Below the pieces are notes generated by a model. The model ran no database searches. It worked only from the letters and a program-made list of their open reading frames with translations, and had not been told where the DNA came from. Made by a program: the position numbers and the translations under genes. A stretch of DNA of 64,000 nt, taken from assembly GCA_023666125.1 (NCBI GenBank), contig JAMPCN010000003.1, positions 1 through 64,000 of the forward strand, read 5' to 3'. Positions within the stretch are counted from its first letter, which is position 1; every line of letters begins with the position of its first letter. Origin of the DNA: Bacillus sp. (in: firmicutes). Lineage in GTDB: Bacteria; Bacillota; Clostridia; Lachnospirales; Lachnospiraceae. Below are positions 1 to 8,735 of this stretch, piece by piece.

Positions 1-30
1 TAAAACCAAACCCCTTTCCTGATAATTTCA

Positions 31-90
31 TAGACAAAGTATACAAATGATGCTATAATTCCATGTGAAAATACGACCAAATGGTCTTAC
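31..90 (+). promoter_or_regulatory. Sigma-A promoter followed by a TetR-like palindromic operator
   Basis: A -35 box TAGACA (31-36) and a perfect -10 box TATAAT (54-59) are separated by exactly 17 bases. About 21 bases after the -10 lies the inverted repeat GACC-AAAT-GGTC (75-86), with further partial symmetry out to 72-89. The same promoter spacing, the same repeat core and nearly the same distance recur at 3734-3792. The position over the likely transcription start suggests a repressor site. The GACC-N4-GGTC form resembles sites of TetR-family repressors, but the regulator is not in this window. Confidence 0.7.
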
Positions 91-112
91 TAATGAAAAA
101 GGAGAATGTCTA

Positions 113-1330
113 ATGAGAAAAAAATGTATGATAGCAGGAAGTGTAATGTTAATAATGTTTGCGCTGGCGGGATGTGGCGCGAAAGTCGCGGATGAAGAAA
201 AAATTCAAACGGATTTAACATCGTATAAGCAAAAAGATTTTCTGGCAGCAGATGAAAAAATAACGGAAATTGTCATTGATAAACGGCAAACCGAAAAAGA
301 CGATAAAATTGATACGGTATGGTGCAGCGTTCAAACAGAAGATGCGCGCTGTGCATATGAAAAAGATTTTACACTTACTTATTCCTTATATGATGAGGGC
401 GGCTGGATATTGGATGAGGTCGATGTGAATAATAGAAGCGAGTGGGTCATAACGCCTTTAACGGGAGTAAGTAATGAAGAAATTTCCGCGTCGCTGAGTG
501 GAATAAATATCACTGCGGATAATGAAAGCTGGTATGTGACAAAAGATAATATAAAAGCCATGTCTGTGAATAATCAGGAGACAAATCTTGAAAATGAAAC
601 AGATGTTGTTACGGTAAGTTTAACCGTTGATGATTTGGTGGAAGAGGCAAAAGGAGAACTGCTTATCCATTACATATTCCGTAATGGCGGCTGGGTAATG
701 GATTCTATGTTGGGAAATGAGAATTTTACTGCTGATATGAAAACAAGCGCAGCATTAAGTATAGACGATACGGCTTTATTTAACGCTGTAAACGGACAGG
801 TTTTTGAATATGGAAGCCAGGAGATAAGCGTCAATAAAGATGAAATATCTGATTTTATGGTAAAAGGCCAGGAGTTATCAAATAAAGGCACGGTTCAGAA
901 ATATCTTTGCAGTTGTACATTAACGAAACCTTGCGCGACATTTTCCCTTGATATTGCAGTGCCATATTACTATGCAGAGGGTTGGAATGAACAGTCGGCA
1001 GATATTACCGCAAAGTGTACATCCGTCGATATAGTAGGTGTATGGAGTGGAACAACATTGGGTGATTATAATGAATTAAATATTACGGAAATGGATGAAA
1101 ACGGTAATATATCGGGAAGTTATGTGCATAGGGGGCCAATAAAATTGGATATATATAGTTATTATGTAACAGGTGCGGTAAAATGGGATACTTTGGGAAT
1201 ATATTTAACAGTCGGAGATGTGATTGAAGAAGCAAAGGAGTGGAAGATAAAAGATATTAATGCGTATATTAATATTGAAGATTCAACAATCGAAGGGACA
1301 GGGTATGAGTATTTTGCAGTCAGTCGATGA
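113..1330 (+). CDS. Repeat-containing secreted lipoprotein of unknown function
   Basis: The protein is 405 residues and function is not recognised. The start at 113 is preferred because a GGAG site precedes it and because an upstream in-frame ATG at 65 falls inside the operator. An N-terminal hydrophobic stretch ends in lipobox ALAGC, so the mature protein should be lipid-anchored outside the membrane. The middle holds about three degenerate repeats of roughly 100 residues, each with a strand pattern ending in a motif such as GGWILDEV, GGWVMDSM or AEGWNEQS. The last about 80 residues start with VGVWSG and look like a small beta-barrel domain. It is followed after 41 bases by another exported protein, so the two are probably co-transcribed from the promoter at 31-59. 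Confidence 0.75.
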   Translation: MRKKCMIAGSVMLIMFALAGCGAKVADEEKIQTDLTSYKQKDFLAADEKITEIVIDKRQTEKDDKIDTVWCSVQTEDARCAYEKDFTLTYSLYDEGGWILDEVDVNNRSEWVITPLTGVSNEEISASLSGINITADNESWYVTKDNIKAMSVNNQETNLENETDVVTVSLTVDDLVEEAKGELLIHYIFRNGGWVMDSMLGNENFTADMKTSAALSIDDTALFNAVNGQVFEYGSQEISVNKDEISDFMVKGQELSNKGTVQKYLCSCTLTKPCATFSLDIAVPYYYAEGWNEQSADITAKCTSVDIVGVWSGTTLGDYNELNITEMDENGNISGSYVHRGPIKLDIYSYYVTGAVKWDTLGIYLTVGDVIEEAKEWKIKDINAYINIEDSTIEGTGYEYFAVSR

Positions 1331-1371
1331 GATGATATTCTTTCACAATTTTTACAATGGAGACTACATAA

Positions 1372-3708
1372 ATGGATAAAAAGAAAAAAATAATAATTCT
1401 GGCGGCAGTCATCCTTGCGCTCATAGTTGCAGGGGGGATTGGCGCAGCAATGTTTTTACGCGGACAGGATGATAAATATGTGAAATCAGCCGCAGAAAGC
1501 GACATTTCCCGCTATGAATGGATGGAAATGCTCTGTGAGCAGGAGGGAATAACGGAGTACCAAAAAACTGAACCATACTATACTGACGTTAGTGCGGGGA
1601 ACTCTTATTTTGCTTATATACAATCGGCGGTGGAATGGGATGTGCTGGAAGAAGAAAAGCAGTTTGAGGGCGACGGTTATGCTTCCGGACGGTTTGTGCT
1701 TTTAACGGCGATGAAAAGTCTGGGAGAGAGAAAGCTGAAACTGTATCTTGATACGAAAGATGCCATTACGGATGCCGTTTATCTGCAAACTGCGCTGGAA
1801 CATGACTTGCTGGCAGAAGAAGAATTGTCGCAGGGCATTTCCAAAGAAACCGCTGAGCGGGTTTTGGAAAAGCTTGCCGGATTAAAATATACGGAGTTTT
1901 GGGTGGATGATTATGAGAAAGCAGTATATCAGGACGGCGTAGTGGAGATTGCGCCGGAAGATATTTTGGAGAAGAAAGAAGACGGTTTGGAAATTACGGT
2001 GTCTGACGCCATTTTTTCCGATATCTCCGAGGGAACCATCATTGTTTATCAACCGGATAGGACAGGCTTAAAAGCTGCTAAAAGGGTTAGTAAGGTTGAA
2101 GCAGGGGGAAAACTGACGCTTGTGGATAATGTGAAGCCGGAGGAGGTTTTGGAGTCTCTTGTCGTATCGGATATTGTGCAACTGACCGCGCAGGATATTT
2201 TTAACTATTATGGAATGCAGGCAGAATATTCCGCCGGCAATATGGCATACAGACAAGGTTCGGTTGGAAATATGATGCCGGTTTGGGAGGCGTCAAGAGA
2301 AATTGAGGACAAGGGATTTAAAATTGAAGTCTATGTCGAAGAGGGGGAAGACGGAGAAGAAAATTATTTGGAAATAAAAGCTACTGATAATAATACGGGC
2401 GATGCCCTTGAAGTTCCAACGGGACAGCATGTTTCATGGGAAAGCGGCTGTAAGGCGGAACTGAACGTTTCTCAAATATATGCGGCGGTTCATGTGGAGT
2501 TTGACCCCATTTTAGACTTGCAATATGCAGAGGCGGCGTTAGATATTCAGAGTACATTTTCGGGAGTAATAAAAGCGGACGAGGCTAAAGAAATCGGCAG
2601 AGTTGTGTTGTTGGAAACGTCTGCACCGCTGGGAGGCGGCATATGCGGTGTTGATGTTTTAGTATATTTGGTAGTTTCGGCAGAGGGAGAAATATCTCTG
2701 GAAGCGGAACTGCCTGCGAATTTTTGTGTGAAATATGATGAACAAGGCGGAATCCGCAGAGACAGAAGCGGACAGAAAGAAAAAACGGTGAAACTTGACG
2801 TTGATTGTGAAGCAGATTTCATGCTGCGTGTAGAGCCGGTGTTGACGTGCCTGTTTGGGGATGTTATGGATATGGAACTGGATTTCGGGTTAGAGTTGGC
2901 GTTGAAAGAAAATATGCGTCCGACAGGGATGGTTTGTCTGGATTTATCGGCGGATTTTCCCGTGCTGTCAATATTAGTATGCGGTGATGATAAGAAAGAT
3001 ACCTTTGTAGGAGATAAACTGGGTATCTCTAAAGAATGGGAATTGATATCCAGTGAGGATGCCCCGCTTCATAAAAATGCGCATATAGAGATAGCGGACG
3101 GGATAAGAGAAATTGTGGCGGAGTGTACTTATGATGAATCGAAAAAAGATGATGATGGAACAGAACCGCAGCAGGAGAACGGGTCTGCAAATACCTATGT
3201 GACACAATTTGGAAATACAAAATTTGCATTTGATTATCCGGATGGGTGGACTGTGAATATGGAAGAGAGCGAGAGTCTGGCTTCGGGATTTAGGGAAGCA
3301 CTGGTATTAGAAAACGATAGAGATATTATGCTGCAATATTGGGAGCAGCTTGATAATTACCGATTAGGCGGTCAGGGGAGCGCCGCTTTAGCGGTTATCG
3401 AGCTGACAAAAGCTGCGGATTCTGCAATAGAAGATTTTATAGTAGGGAAAATACAGATAACAGGTAGCGTAGATAAGTTTACCGGAGAAGAATATGATAT
3501 AGAAGATGGCTCGGTATATTATACGGTAATTCCTGAAAGTTACATAGGAAGCCGTTATGCGGGAATATATTTAGTGGATGATGTATCATTCCAGTATCAT
3601 GATTCTACATATATGTTATTGGTTTCCGCTCCTGACGGACAGTTTACAGAGGAGGAAGAAACGGAAGTAATAGCAATTTTACAAAGCTTTCGGGAAGTGA
3701 AAGAATAA
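1372..3708 (+). CDS. Large membrane-anchored extracellular protein with SLH-like and PsbP-like regions
   Basis: The 778-residue protein has one N-terminal transmembrane segment (about residues 6-29, after four lysines), then a long outside portion. Residues about 45-170 contain an S-layer-homology-like pattern (SRYEWMEMLCEQ, YYTDVSAG, SAVEWDVL). The centre is beta-rich and unrecognised. The last about 170 residues begin FGNTKFAFDYPDGW, a pattern typical of PsbP-like or DUF1795-like lipoprotein domains. RBS TGGAGA lies just before the ATG. It probably forms an operon with the lipoprotein upstream. No terminator is obvious after it. A role in surface adhesion or sensing is only a guess. Confidence 0.7.
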   Translation: MDKKKKIIILAAVILALIVAGGIGAAMFLRGQDDKYVKSAAESDISRYEWMEMLCEQEGITEYQKTEPYYTDVSAGNSYFAYIQSAVEWDVLEEEKQFEGDGYASGRFVLLTAMKSLGERKLKLYLDTKDAITDAVYLQTALEHDLLAEEELSQGISKETAERVLEKLAGLKYTEFWVDDYEKAVYQDGVVEIAPEDILEKKEDGLEITVSDAIFSDISEGTIIVYQPDRTGLKAAKRVSKVEAGGKLTLVDNVKPEEVLESLVVSDIVQLTAQDIFNYYGMQAEYSAGNMAYRQGSVGNMMPVWEASREIEDKGFKIEVYVEEGEDGEENYLEIKATDNNTGDALEVPTGQHVSWESGCKAELNVSQIYAAVHVEFDPILDLQYAEAALDIQSTFSGVIKADEAKEIGRVVLLETSAPLGGGICGVDVLVYLVVSAEGEISLEAELPANFCVKYDEQGGIRRDRSGQKEKTVKLDVDCEADFMLRVEPVLTCLFGDVMDMELDFGLELALKENMRPTGMVCLDLSADFPVLSILVCGDDKKDTFVGDKLGISKEWELISSEDAPLHKNAHIEIADGIREIVAECTYDESKKDDDGTEPQQENGSANTYVTQFGNTKFAFDYPDGWTVNMEESESLASGFREALVLENDRDIMLQYWEQLDNYRLGGQGSAALAVIELTKAADSAIEDFIVGKIQITGSVDKFTGEEYDIEDGSVYYTVIPESYIGSRYAGIYLVDDVSFQYHDSTYMLLVSAPDGQFTEEEETEVIAILQSFREVKE

Positions 3709-3733
3709 CAAGATTGTTCAGTTAAGAAGCTTA

Positions 3734-3792
3734 TGGACAAAGTATATGGATAATGCTATAATTCAACTTAAAATAAGACCGTATGGTCTTAT
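3734..3792 (+). promoter_or_regulatory. Second copy of the promoter/palindrome unit
   Basis: TGGACA (3734-3739) and TATAAT (3757-3762) are 17 bases apart. A perfect inverted repeat follows: 8-base arms ATAAGACC (3773-3780) and GGTCTTAT (3785-3792) around GTAT. It matches the unit at 31-90 in box sequence, spacing and operator position, so the two transcripts probably share a repressor. Confidence 0.75.
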
Positions 3793-3816
3793 CAAAAAAC
3801 AAATAGGAGGCTGTCT

Positions 3817-4113
3817 ATGATTACAAAAGATTTTAAACCGGAATGGATTCGGAAACTAAATGAGGTCAGTAAGCAACTGGAAAAAGTTGATGTCACACTT
3901 CCATCATTAGCGGAAGAGAAAGAGGCGAAGAACATTATTGAACAAATACTTCCCCCGGAAGAAGGAACGGTAACCAGGGACTATGTTAGGCGTGTACTAA
4001 TAGCGCTTTACTATGCAGAAACACATTTCTGTTCCGGTTCTTCTATGCTTAATGACATTAAGGCTGGTAAGGAACTCATTATTTCGGAATATAAAGAACC
4101 TGAAAGAAAATGA
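3817..4113 (+). CDS. Small hypothetical cytoplasmic protein
   Basis: This 98-residue protein is not recognised. It has no signal peptide or membrane segment and is predicted largely helical, with charged segments (VSKQLEKVD, AEEKEAKNIIEQIL). The RBS ATAGGAGG is ideal and the gene is the first one after the second promoter/palindrome unit. It lies 44 bases before a lipoprotein gene and is probably co-transcribed with it. The pairing with exported proteins under the same operator suggests a shared regulon but gives no direct function. Confidence 0.65.
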   Translation: MITKDFKPEWIRKLNEVSKQLEKVDVTLPSLAEEKEAKNIIEQILPPEEGTVTRDYVRRVLIALYYAETHFCSGSSMLNDIKAGKELIISEYKEPERK

Positions 4114-4157
4114 AAAATATTGGTGGATTTTTAAGATTGAGATAGGAGAATACTTTT

Positions 4158-4766
4158 ATGAAAAAAACAAAGAAATTCGGATTACAAATACTTTTATTGG
4201 CATTGATGGTTTTTACATTATTTGGATGCGGAACTCGGTCAACGGATTCATCTTCATCCCCAAACGATGAAACAGATTTGGAAGAAACATCAGCCAAACA
4301 GCCGGACGATAAAGATGATGCAGAATCGCAATCGCAGCATGGCGAGAATATGGAAGTAATTGATGAACTTTGGGAAAAGTTAGATGGTGTATGGGATTTT
4401 AAGGAATTAAGATATATGGGAAAGACCACAATGTATGATTCATATACTTTAGAATTTCAATATATTGATAATACACCTTGCATCGTCAAGATTACTCCCA
4501 AAAAAGATGAATCAATTATTAAAGAAACATTTGTTTATGAGGGTTCTGTGCTTGATGAATACCATTATAAGGCATATGTGTATAAAAAAGACAGTTATAA
4601 TGGAACCAGTATGTCATTTGAAAATAATAATGGTATAGCACTTATCTGGTATGAATTCGATTTGACAAATATTTCAAATGGAGAAGTTTTGATAAGTTAT
4701 AATGTTTCTGGAACTTCTAGTGATAATGTTGATACACAACTGTCTGTATATCATAAAGAAGATTAA
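4158..4766 (+). CDS. Small lipoprotein of unknown function
   Basis: The 202-residue protein has a lysine-rich start, a hydrophobic core and lipobox LFGC near residue 23, then a Ser/Asp/Glu-rich linker (about residues 25-60) that would keep the folded part away from the membrane. The rest, starting LDGVWDFKEL, alternates short beta strands and looks like a small lipocalin-like or beta-sandwich domain. This resembles the C-terminal VGVWSG region of the lipoprotein at 113-1330, though weakly. RBS ATAGGAG precedes the ATG. It ends just before a strong terminator. Function is unknown. Confidence 0.7.
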   Translation: MKKTKKFGLQILLLALMVFTLFGCGTRSTDSSSSPNDETDLEETSAKQPDDKDDAESQSQHGENMEVIDELWEKLDGVWDFKELRYMGKTTMYDSYTLEFQYIDNTPCIVKITPKKDESIIKETFVYEGSVLDEYHYKAYVYKKDSYNGTSMSFENNNGIALIWYEFDLTNISNGEVLISYNVSGTSSDNVDTQLSVYHKED

Positions 4767-4782
4767 GGCTTATGTTTTCCTC

Positions 4783-4808
4783 AAGGCGGCAATCCTGCCG
4801 CCTTTTTT
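4783..4808 (+). terminator. Rho-independent terminator
   Basis: Perfect 8-base arms AAGGCGGC and GCCGCCTT enclose a 6-base loop and run into six T residues. It closes the transcript that starts at 3734-3762. Confidence 0.9.
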
Positions 4809-4810
4809 GA

Positions 4811-4870
4811 TTGCGGACACTTTGTTTGTATGCTACAATAACAGAAGTGACGCCAATGGTGTCACTTCTG
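4811..4870 (+). promoter_or_regulatory. hprK promoter with a 29-base palindrome just downstream
   Basis: TTGCGG (4811-4816) and TACAAT (4834-4839) are 17 bases apart. At 4842-4870 there is a near-perfect palindrome with 14-base arms (CAGAAGTGACGCCA on the left) around a single A, with one C/T difference between arms. It would cover the transcription start. It could be a repressor operator, or an RNA hairpin at the very 5-prime end of the message that protects it. Confidence 0.7.
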
Positions 4871-4909
4871 ACATGGGTAAACATTTTGCGCGGACAAGGA
4901 GGATGGGGC

Positions 4910-5854
4910 ATGGCAAGTATCAGTTTGACAAAGGTAATAGATAAATGGAAATGGGAGAACCTGACGCCGGAAATTGATATTTCCAAAATCAAAATTACGC
5001 AGCCGGATATTAATAGACCTGCGTTGCAGTTGGCGGGATATTTCGAGCATTTTGAAGCGACACGTTTACAGGTGGTGGGTTTTGTGGAATATTCCTATAT
5101 GAACGGGCTGGATGAAGAATTACAGGAGGAAATTTTTGAAAAGCTGTTGAACAATCCGATTCCGGGCATTGTTTTCTGCCGGGAGCTTCATCCGAACGAA
5201 TTGTTTAAAAAGATTGCCATTAAGCACGGCGTGCCGCTTTTGATGAGCAACAAGGCGACGTCGGCATGTATGGCGGAGATTATCAGATGGCTGAATGTGC
5301 AGCTTGCCCCTTGTATTTCCATCCATGGCGTATTGATAGACGTTTATGGCGAGGGCGTCTTGATTACCGGTGAAAGCGGTATCGGTAAATCGGAAGCGGC
5401 GCTGGAACTGATTCAGAGAGGACACCGCCTTGTAACGGATGACGTAGTGGAACTGCGCAGAGTCAGCGCTGATACGCTGATTGGCTCGGCGCCGAATATT
5501 ACCAAGCATTTCATTGAACTGCGCGGTATCGGCATCGTGGATGTGAAAGCGTTGTTCGGTGCGTCCAGCGTCAAAGACACGCAGAATATCGACCTTGTTA
5601 TCCATCTGGAGGACTGGGATAAGGATAAGGAATATGACCGTTTGGGCATGGAAGAGGAGTATATCGAGTATCTTGGCAATAAGGTGGTATGTCATAATAT
5701 TCCCATCAGACCCGGACGTAACCTGGCGATTATCTGCGAATCCGCGGCGGTTAATCACCGCCAGAAGAAGATGGGTTATAACGCGGCGCAGGAATTGTAT
5801 CAGCGCGTACAGAAATCCCTGGCGCAAAAACGCGATGATGAAGATGAGGAGTAG
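4910..5854 (+). CDS. hprK: HPr kinase/phosphorylase
   Basis: This is the bifunctional enzyme that phosphorylates HPr and Crh on Ser46 and removes that phosphate, the central switch of carbon catabolite control in Firmicutes. The start at 4910 follows AAGGAGGA and gives 314 residues, the usual family length. The Walker A loop GESGIGKS is at residues 154-161, followed by the DDVVELR region and the family signature ELRGIGIVDV. The N-terminal third is the typical DRTGG-like domain. It is followed after 23 bases by a glucokinase, and the same cluster contains a Crh-like protein at 9629-9886, a probable substrate. Confidence 0.97.
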   Translation: MASISLTKVIDKWKWENLTPEIDISKIKITQPDINRPALQLAGYFEHFEATRLQVVGFVEYSYMNGLDEELQEEIFEKLLNNPIPGIVFCRELHPNELFKKIAIKHGVPLLMSNKATSACMAEIIRWLNVQLAPCISIHGVLIDVYGEGVLITGESGIGKSEAALELIQRGHRLVTDDVVELRRVSADTLIGSAPNITKHFIELRGIGIVDVKALFGASSVKDTQNIDLVIHLEDWDKDKEYDRLGMEEEYIEYLGNKVVCHNIPIRPGRNLAIICESAAVNHRQKKMGYNAAQELYQRVQKSLAQKRDDEDEE

Positions 5855-5877
5855 ATAAAAGAAAGGAAAGCGGGAAA

Positions 5878-6816
5878 ATGGCAAGTCATGTATTTGGAGT
5901 GGACGTAGGCGGTACGACGATAAAATTAGGATTGTTTGACAACAACGGAAATGTTTTGGACAAGTGGGAGATTCCTACCAGAACGGAAAACGGCGGAAAA
6001 AATATCCTGCCGGATATTGCAGATGCCGTACATGCGAAAATGGCGCAGAAAGGCCTTGTAAAAGAAGATATAGCAGGCGTGGGCGTAGGCGTGCCGGGTC
6101 CGGTAGACGGAAACGGCGTTGTGCATAAGGCGGTCAACCTTGGCTGGAATCAGTTCAATTTAAAGGACGAACTGTGTAAACTGTTGGATGGTATGCGGGT
6201 AGAGGGCGGCAATGACGCCAATGTAGCCGCGCTGGGAGAGATGTGGAAAGGCGGCGGACAGGGATATCAGAATCTGGTAGCCGTTACCTTGGGAACCGGC
6301 GTTGGCGGCGGCATTATTATCAATGGTGAAATTATGACCGGTGCGACCGGCGCAGGCGGGGAAATCGGACATATCCATGTAGAGGACAACGAGACGGAAA
6401 GCTGCGGCTGCGGAAATTACGGCTGTTTGGAGGAGTATGCTTCGGCAACCGGCATTACCAGGCTTGCGAACAGGGCTTTGCAGGCAAGTACGAAAGACAG
6501 CGTATTAAGAGCGGGAGAGGTTTCCGCTAAAACCGTTTTTGATGCGGTAAAGGCGGGAGACGAGCTGGCAATAGAGGTAGCGAAAAAGTTTGGCGAATAT
6601 CTTGGCAAAGGCCTTAGCATTATTGCAGGCGTTGTCAATCCGGAAATTTTTGTTATCGGCGGCGGCGTTTCCAAAGCGGGAGAAGTGTTGTTTGACTATA
6701 TAAAACCGCCTTTTGAAACGACGGTATTCCACGGATGCAAGGACGCGAAATTTGCATTAGCGACATTAGGAAATGATGCGGGTATCTATGGCGCGGCAAA
6801 AATGGTATTAGATTAA
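5878..6816 (+). CDS. glcK: ROK-family glucokinase
   Basis: Phosphorylates glucose with ATP to feed glycolysis. The 312-residue protein opens with the phosphate-binding motif DVGGTTIKLG and contains the ROK zinc cluster CGCGNYGC (cysteines 176, 178 and 183) preceded by the ligand motif GEIGHIHV. LGTGVGGGI and IGGGVSKAG are the usual ATP-site glycine motifs. There is no N-terminal helix-turn-helix, so it is a kinase and not a NagC-type repressor. It sits just downstream of hprK with a good RBS (AAAGGAAAG) and is probably in the same transcript. A broader hexose specificity is possible. Confidence 0.92.
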   Translation: MASHVFGVDVGGTTIKLGLFDNNGNVLDKWEIPTRTENGGKNILPDIADAVHAKMAQKGLVKEDIAGVGVGVPGPVDGNGVVHKAVNLGWNQFNLKDELCKLLDGMRVEGGNDANVAALGEMWKGGGQGYQNLVAVTLGTGVGGGIIINGEIMTGATGAGGEIGHIHVEDNETESCGCGNYGCLEEYASATGITRLANRALQASTKDSVLRAGEVSAKTVFDAVKAGDELAIEVAKKFGEYLGKGLSIIAGVVNPEIFVIGGGVSKAGEVLFDYIKPPFETTVFHGCKDAKFALATLGNDAGIYGAAKMVLD

Positions 6817-6854
6817 GATTTTAGCATATGATAGTAATGAGAATTAATAAATCG

Positions 6855-6886
6855 GGCTGTCTGTAGCAAAACAGGCGGCCTGCTTT
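6855..6886 (+). terminator. Weak hairpin between glcK and murB
   Basis: A 10-base stem with two G-U pairs (GGCTGTCTGT / ACAGGCGGCC) around AGCAAA is followed by only three T residues (TGCTTT). It may terminate part of the hprK-glcK transcript or act as a processing hairpin. Confidence 0.45.
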
Positions 6887-6891
6887 AAGAA

Positions 6892-7824
6892 ATGAGACGG
6901 TGGACATTGAAAGCAAATACATCTATATATGAGTATATTGGAAAAATCATTCCGGAAGAAAGAATGCTTTTTGAGGAACCTATGAGCAGGCATACAACCT
7001 TTCAAATAGGGGGAGAAGCCGAATGTATGCTGTTAATAGAAAAAGAAGAGGAACTGATAAATTTAATTCCCTATCTCAATCGGATAGGCCAGGACTATTT
7101 TATTCTCGGTAACGGCAGCAACTTGTTAGTCGGGGATAAAGGATATCGTGGCATCATTATCAAACTTGGCGAGGGAATGAACCGGATTACCATAGAGGGA
7201 GAGTCTGTTCGGGCGCAAGCGGGAGCATTGCTCTCTCAGGTGGCGGCGGCGGCAAGAGACGCCGGGCTTTCCGGATTGGAGTTTGCGGCGGGCATTCCCG
7301 GCAGCGTCGGCGGCGGCGTTGTGATGAACGCGGGGGCGTATGGAAGCGAAATGCAGCGGATTACGGAAGCCGTCAAGGTAATGGACAAAGAGGGAAAAAT
7401 TCTCATATTGGACAATGATACGATGGAATTTGGCTATCGTACAAGTATTATTAAGAACAGGCCGTTCATTGTGCTGGAAGTCGTCTTGCGGATGCATACG
7501 GGGCAGAGAGAGGAAATTCAGGAAAAGATGGATGAACTGATGGAGAAACGCCGCAGCAAACAGCCGTTAAATTATCCGAGTGCAGGCAGTACGTTTAAAC
7601 GTCCTGAAGGGTATTTTGCCGGAAAGCTGATTATGGAGGCCGGTATGAGAGGATACCGCATTGGCGGCGCGCAGGTTTCGGATAAACACTGTGGTTTTGT
7701 CATTAATGTGGGAAAAGCAACGGCGGCGGATGTAAAAGAAGTAATTGAGGAAGTGCAGGAAAGAGTCAAAGAGCGTTTTCATGTAAGTTTGGAACCGGAA
7801 GTTATTTTTCTGGGAGATTTTTAG
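6892..7824 (+). CDS. murB: UDP-N-acetylenolpyruvoylglucosamine reductase
   Basis: Catalyses the FAD- and NADPH-dependent second step of UDP-MurNAc synthesis for peptidoglycan. The FAD-binding motifs are clear: LGNGSNLLV, then AGIPGSVGGGVVMNAGAYG; the C-terminal part carries the catalytic serine region PSAGSTFKRP and ends with the typical EPEVIFLG. The length of 310 residues fits the single-domain type without the E. coli insertions. The ATG at 6892 lacks a strong RBS; a TTG at 6907 is an alternative. It starts the murB-rapZ-whiA-crh run conserved in Firmicutes. Confidence 0.95.
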   Translation: MRRWTLKANTSIYEYIGKIIPEERMLFEEPMSRHTTFQIGGEAECMLLIEKEEELINLIPYLNRIGQDYFILGNGSNLLVGDKGYRGIIIKLGEGMNRITIEGESVRAQAGALLSQVAAAARDAGLSGLEFAAGIPGSVGGGVVMNAGAYGSEMQRITEAVKVMDKEGKILILDNDTMEFGYRTSIIKNRPFIVLEVVLRMHTGQREEIQEKMDELMEKRRSKQPLNYPSAGSTFKRPEGYFAGKLIMEAGMRGYRIGGAQVSDKHCGFVINVGKATAADVKEVIEEVQERVKERFHVSLEPEVIFLGDF

Positions 7825-7864
7825 ATGAAACCGGGTAAGGTACAATAGGGAGTAAAGAAAAAGA

Positions 7865-8725
7865 ATGAGATTTGTAGTAGTGACCGGCATGAGCGGCGGC
7901 GGAAAAAGTACGGTATTAAAGATGTTGGAGGATTTGGGATTTTACTGTGTGGATAATCTCCCGCTTCTCTTAATAGAAAAATTTGTGGAACTGATTATAA
8001 CGCCGGGAAGTGAAATTACAAAGGTTGCGCTGGGGCTGGATGTGCGTGCCGACCAGCCGTTTAATGATGTGCAGAAAGTATTGGAGAAATTAAGGGCGGA
8101 CGGATATTCATTTGAAATTCTTTTTATGGATGCAAGTGATAAAGTCCTGATTAAGCGTTATAAGGAAACGAGAAGGATGCACCCGCTTTCTCCGGACGGC
8201 AGGATAGAGGATGGCGTTTTAAGGGAAAGAAAGATTTTACAGGATATGCAAAAAAAGGCGGATTATGTTATCGATACTTCCAATCTGCTGACAAGGGAAC
8301 TGAAAGAGGAATTGGATAGGATTTTTGTGCAGAATGAAGAATATAATTCTTTGATGGTGACCATTTTGTCTTTCGGATTTAAATACGGGATTCCGGCGGA
8401 CGCCGACCTGGTTTTTGACGTCAGGTTTCTGCCTAATCCGTTCTATATCGACGAATTAAAACATAAAACGGGCAACGATAAAGAAGTGCAGGATTATGTC
8501 AAGAGTTTTCCGGAGGCTCCGGATTTTTTGGAAAAGTTGGTGGACATGCTGAATTTTTTGATTCCTAACTATATTAAAGAGGGGAAATACCAGTTGGTAG
8601 TAGGAATCGGATGCACGGGAGGCAGGCACCGGAGCGTTACGCTTGCCAACGAGCTGTATAAACAGATGAAAGACCACGGAAACTATGGGTTGAAGCTGTA
8701 TCATCGTGACTGCGGTGAAAAATAG
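7865..8725 (+). CDS. rapZ: RapZ/YvcJ-family nucleotide-binding protein
   Basis: P-loop protein that in enterobacteria guides RNase E to a small RNA and in Bacillus (YvcJ) affects competence; it binds nucleotides and, in studied cases, amino sugar signals. The Walker A motif is GMSGGGKST at residues 8-16. The second conserved block GIGCTGGRHRSV is near residue 240. At 286 residues it is full length. It overlaps no gene but lies 10 bases before whiA. In Bacillus yvcK usually separates these two genes; here it is absent. Confidence 0.93.
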   Translation: MRFVVVTGMSGGGKSTVLKMLEDLGFYCVDNLPLLLIEKFVELIITPGSEITKVALGLDVRADQPFNDVQKVLEKLRADGYSFEILFMDASDKVLIKRYKETRRMHPLSPDGRIEDGVLRERKILQDMQKKADYVIDTSNLLTRELKEELDRIFVQNEEYNSLMVTILSFGFKYGIPADADLVFDVRFLPNPFYIDELKHKTGNDKEVQDYVKSFPEAPDFLEKLVDMLNFLIPNYIKEGKYQLVVGIGCTGGRHRSVTLANELYKQMKDHGNYGLKLYHRDCGEK

Positions 8726-8735
8726 AGGAGTAGTT

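Noticed and set aside
65..112. Longer in-frame start for the first lipoprotein
   Set aside because: It begins inside the operator and before any RBS; the signal peptide only makes sense from 113.
5120..5884. Long minus-strand frame opposite hprK (254 codons)
   Set aside because: Shadow of the hprK coding frame with no RBS and no recognisable domain.
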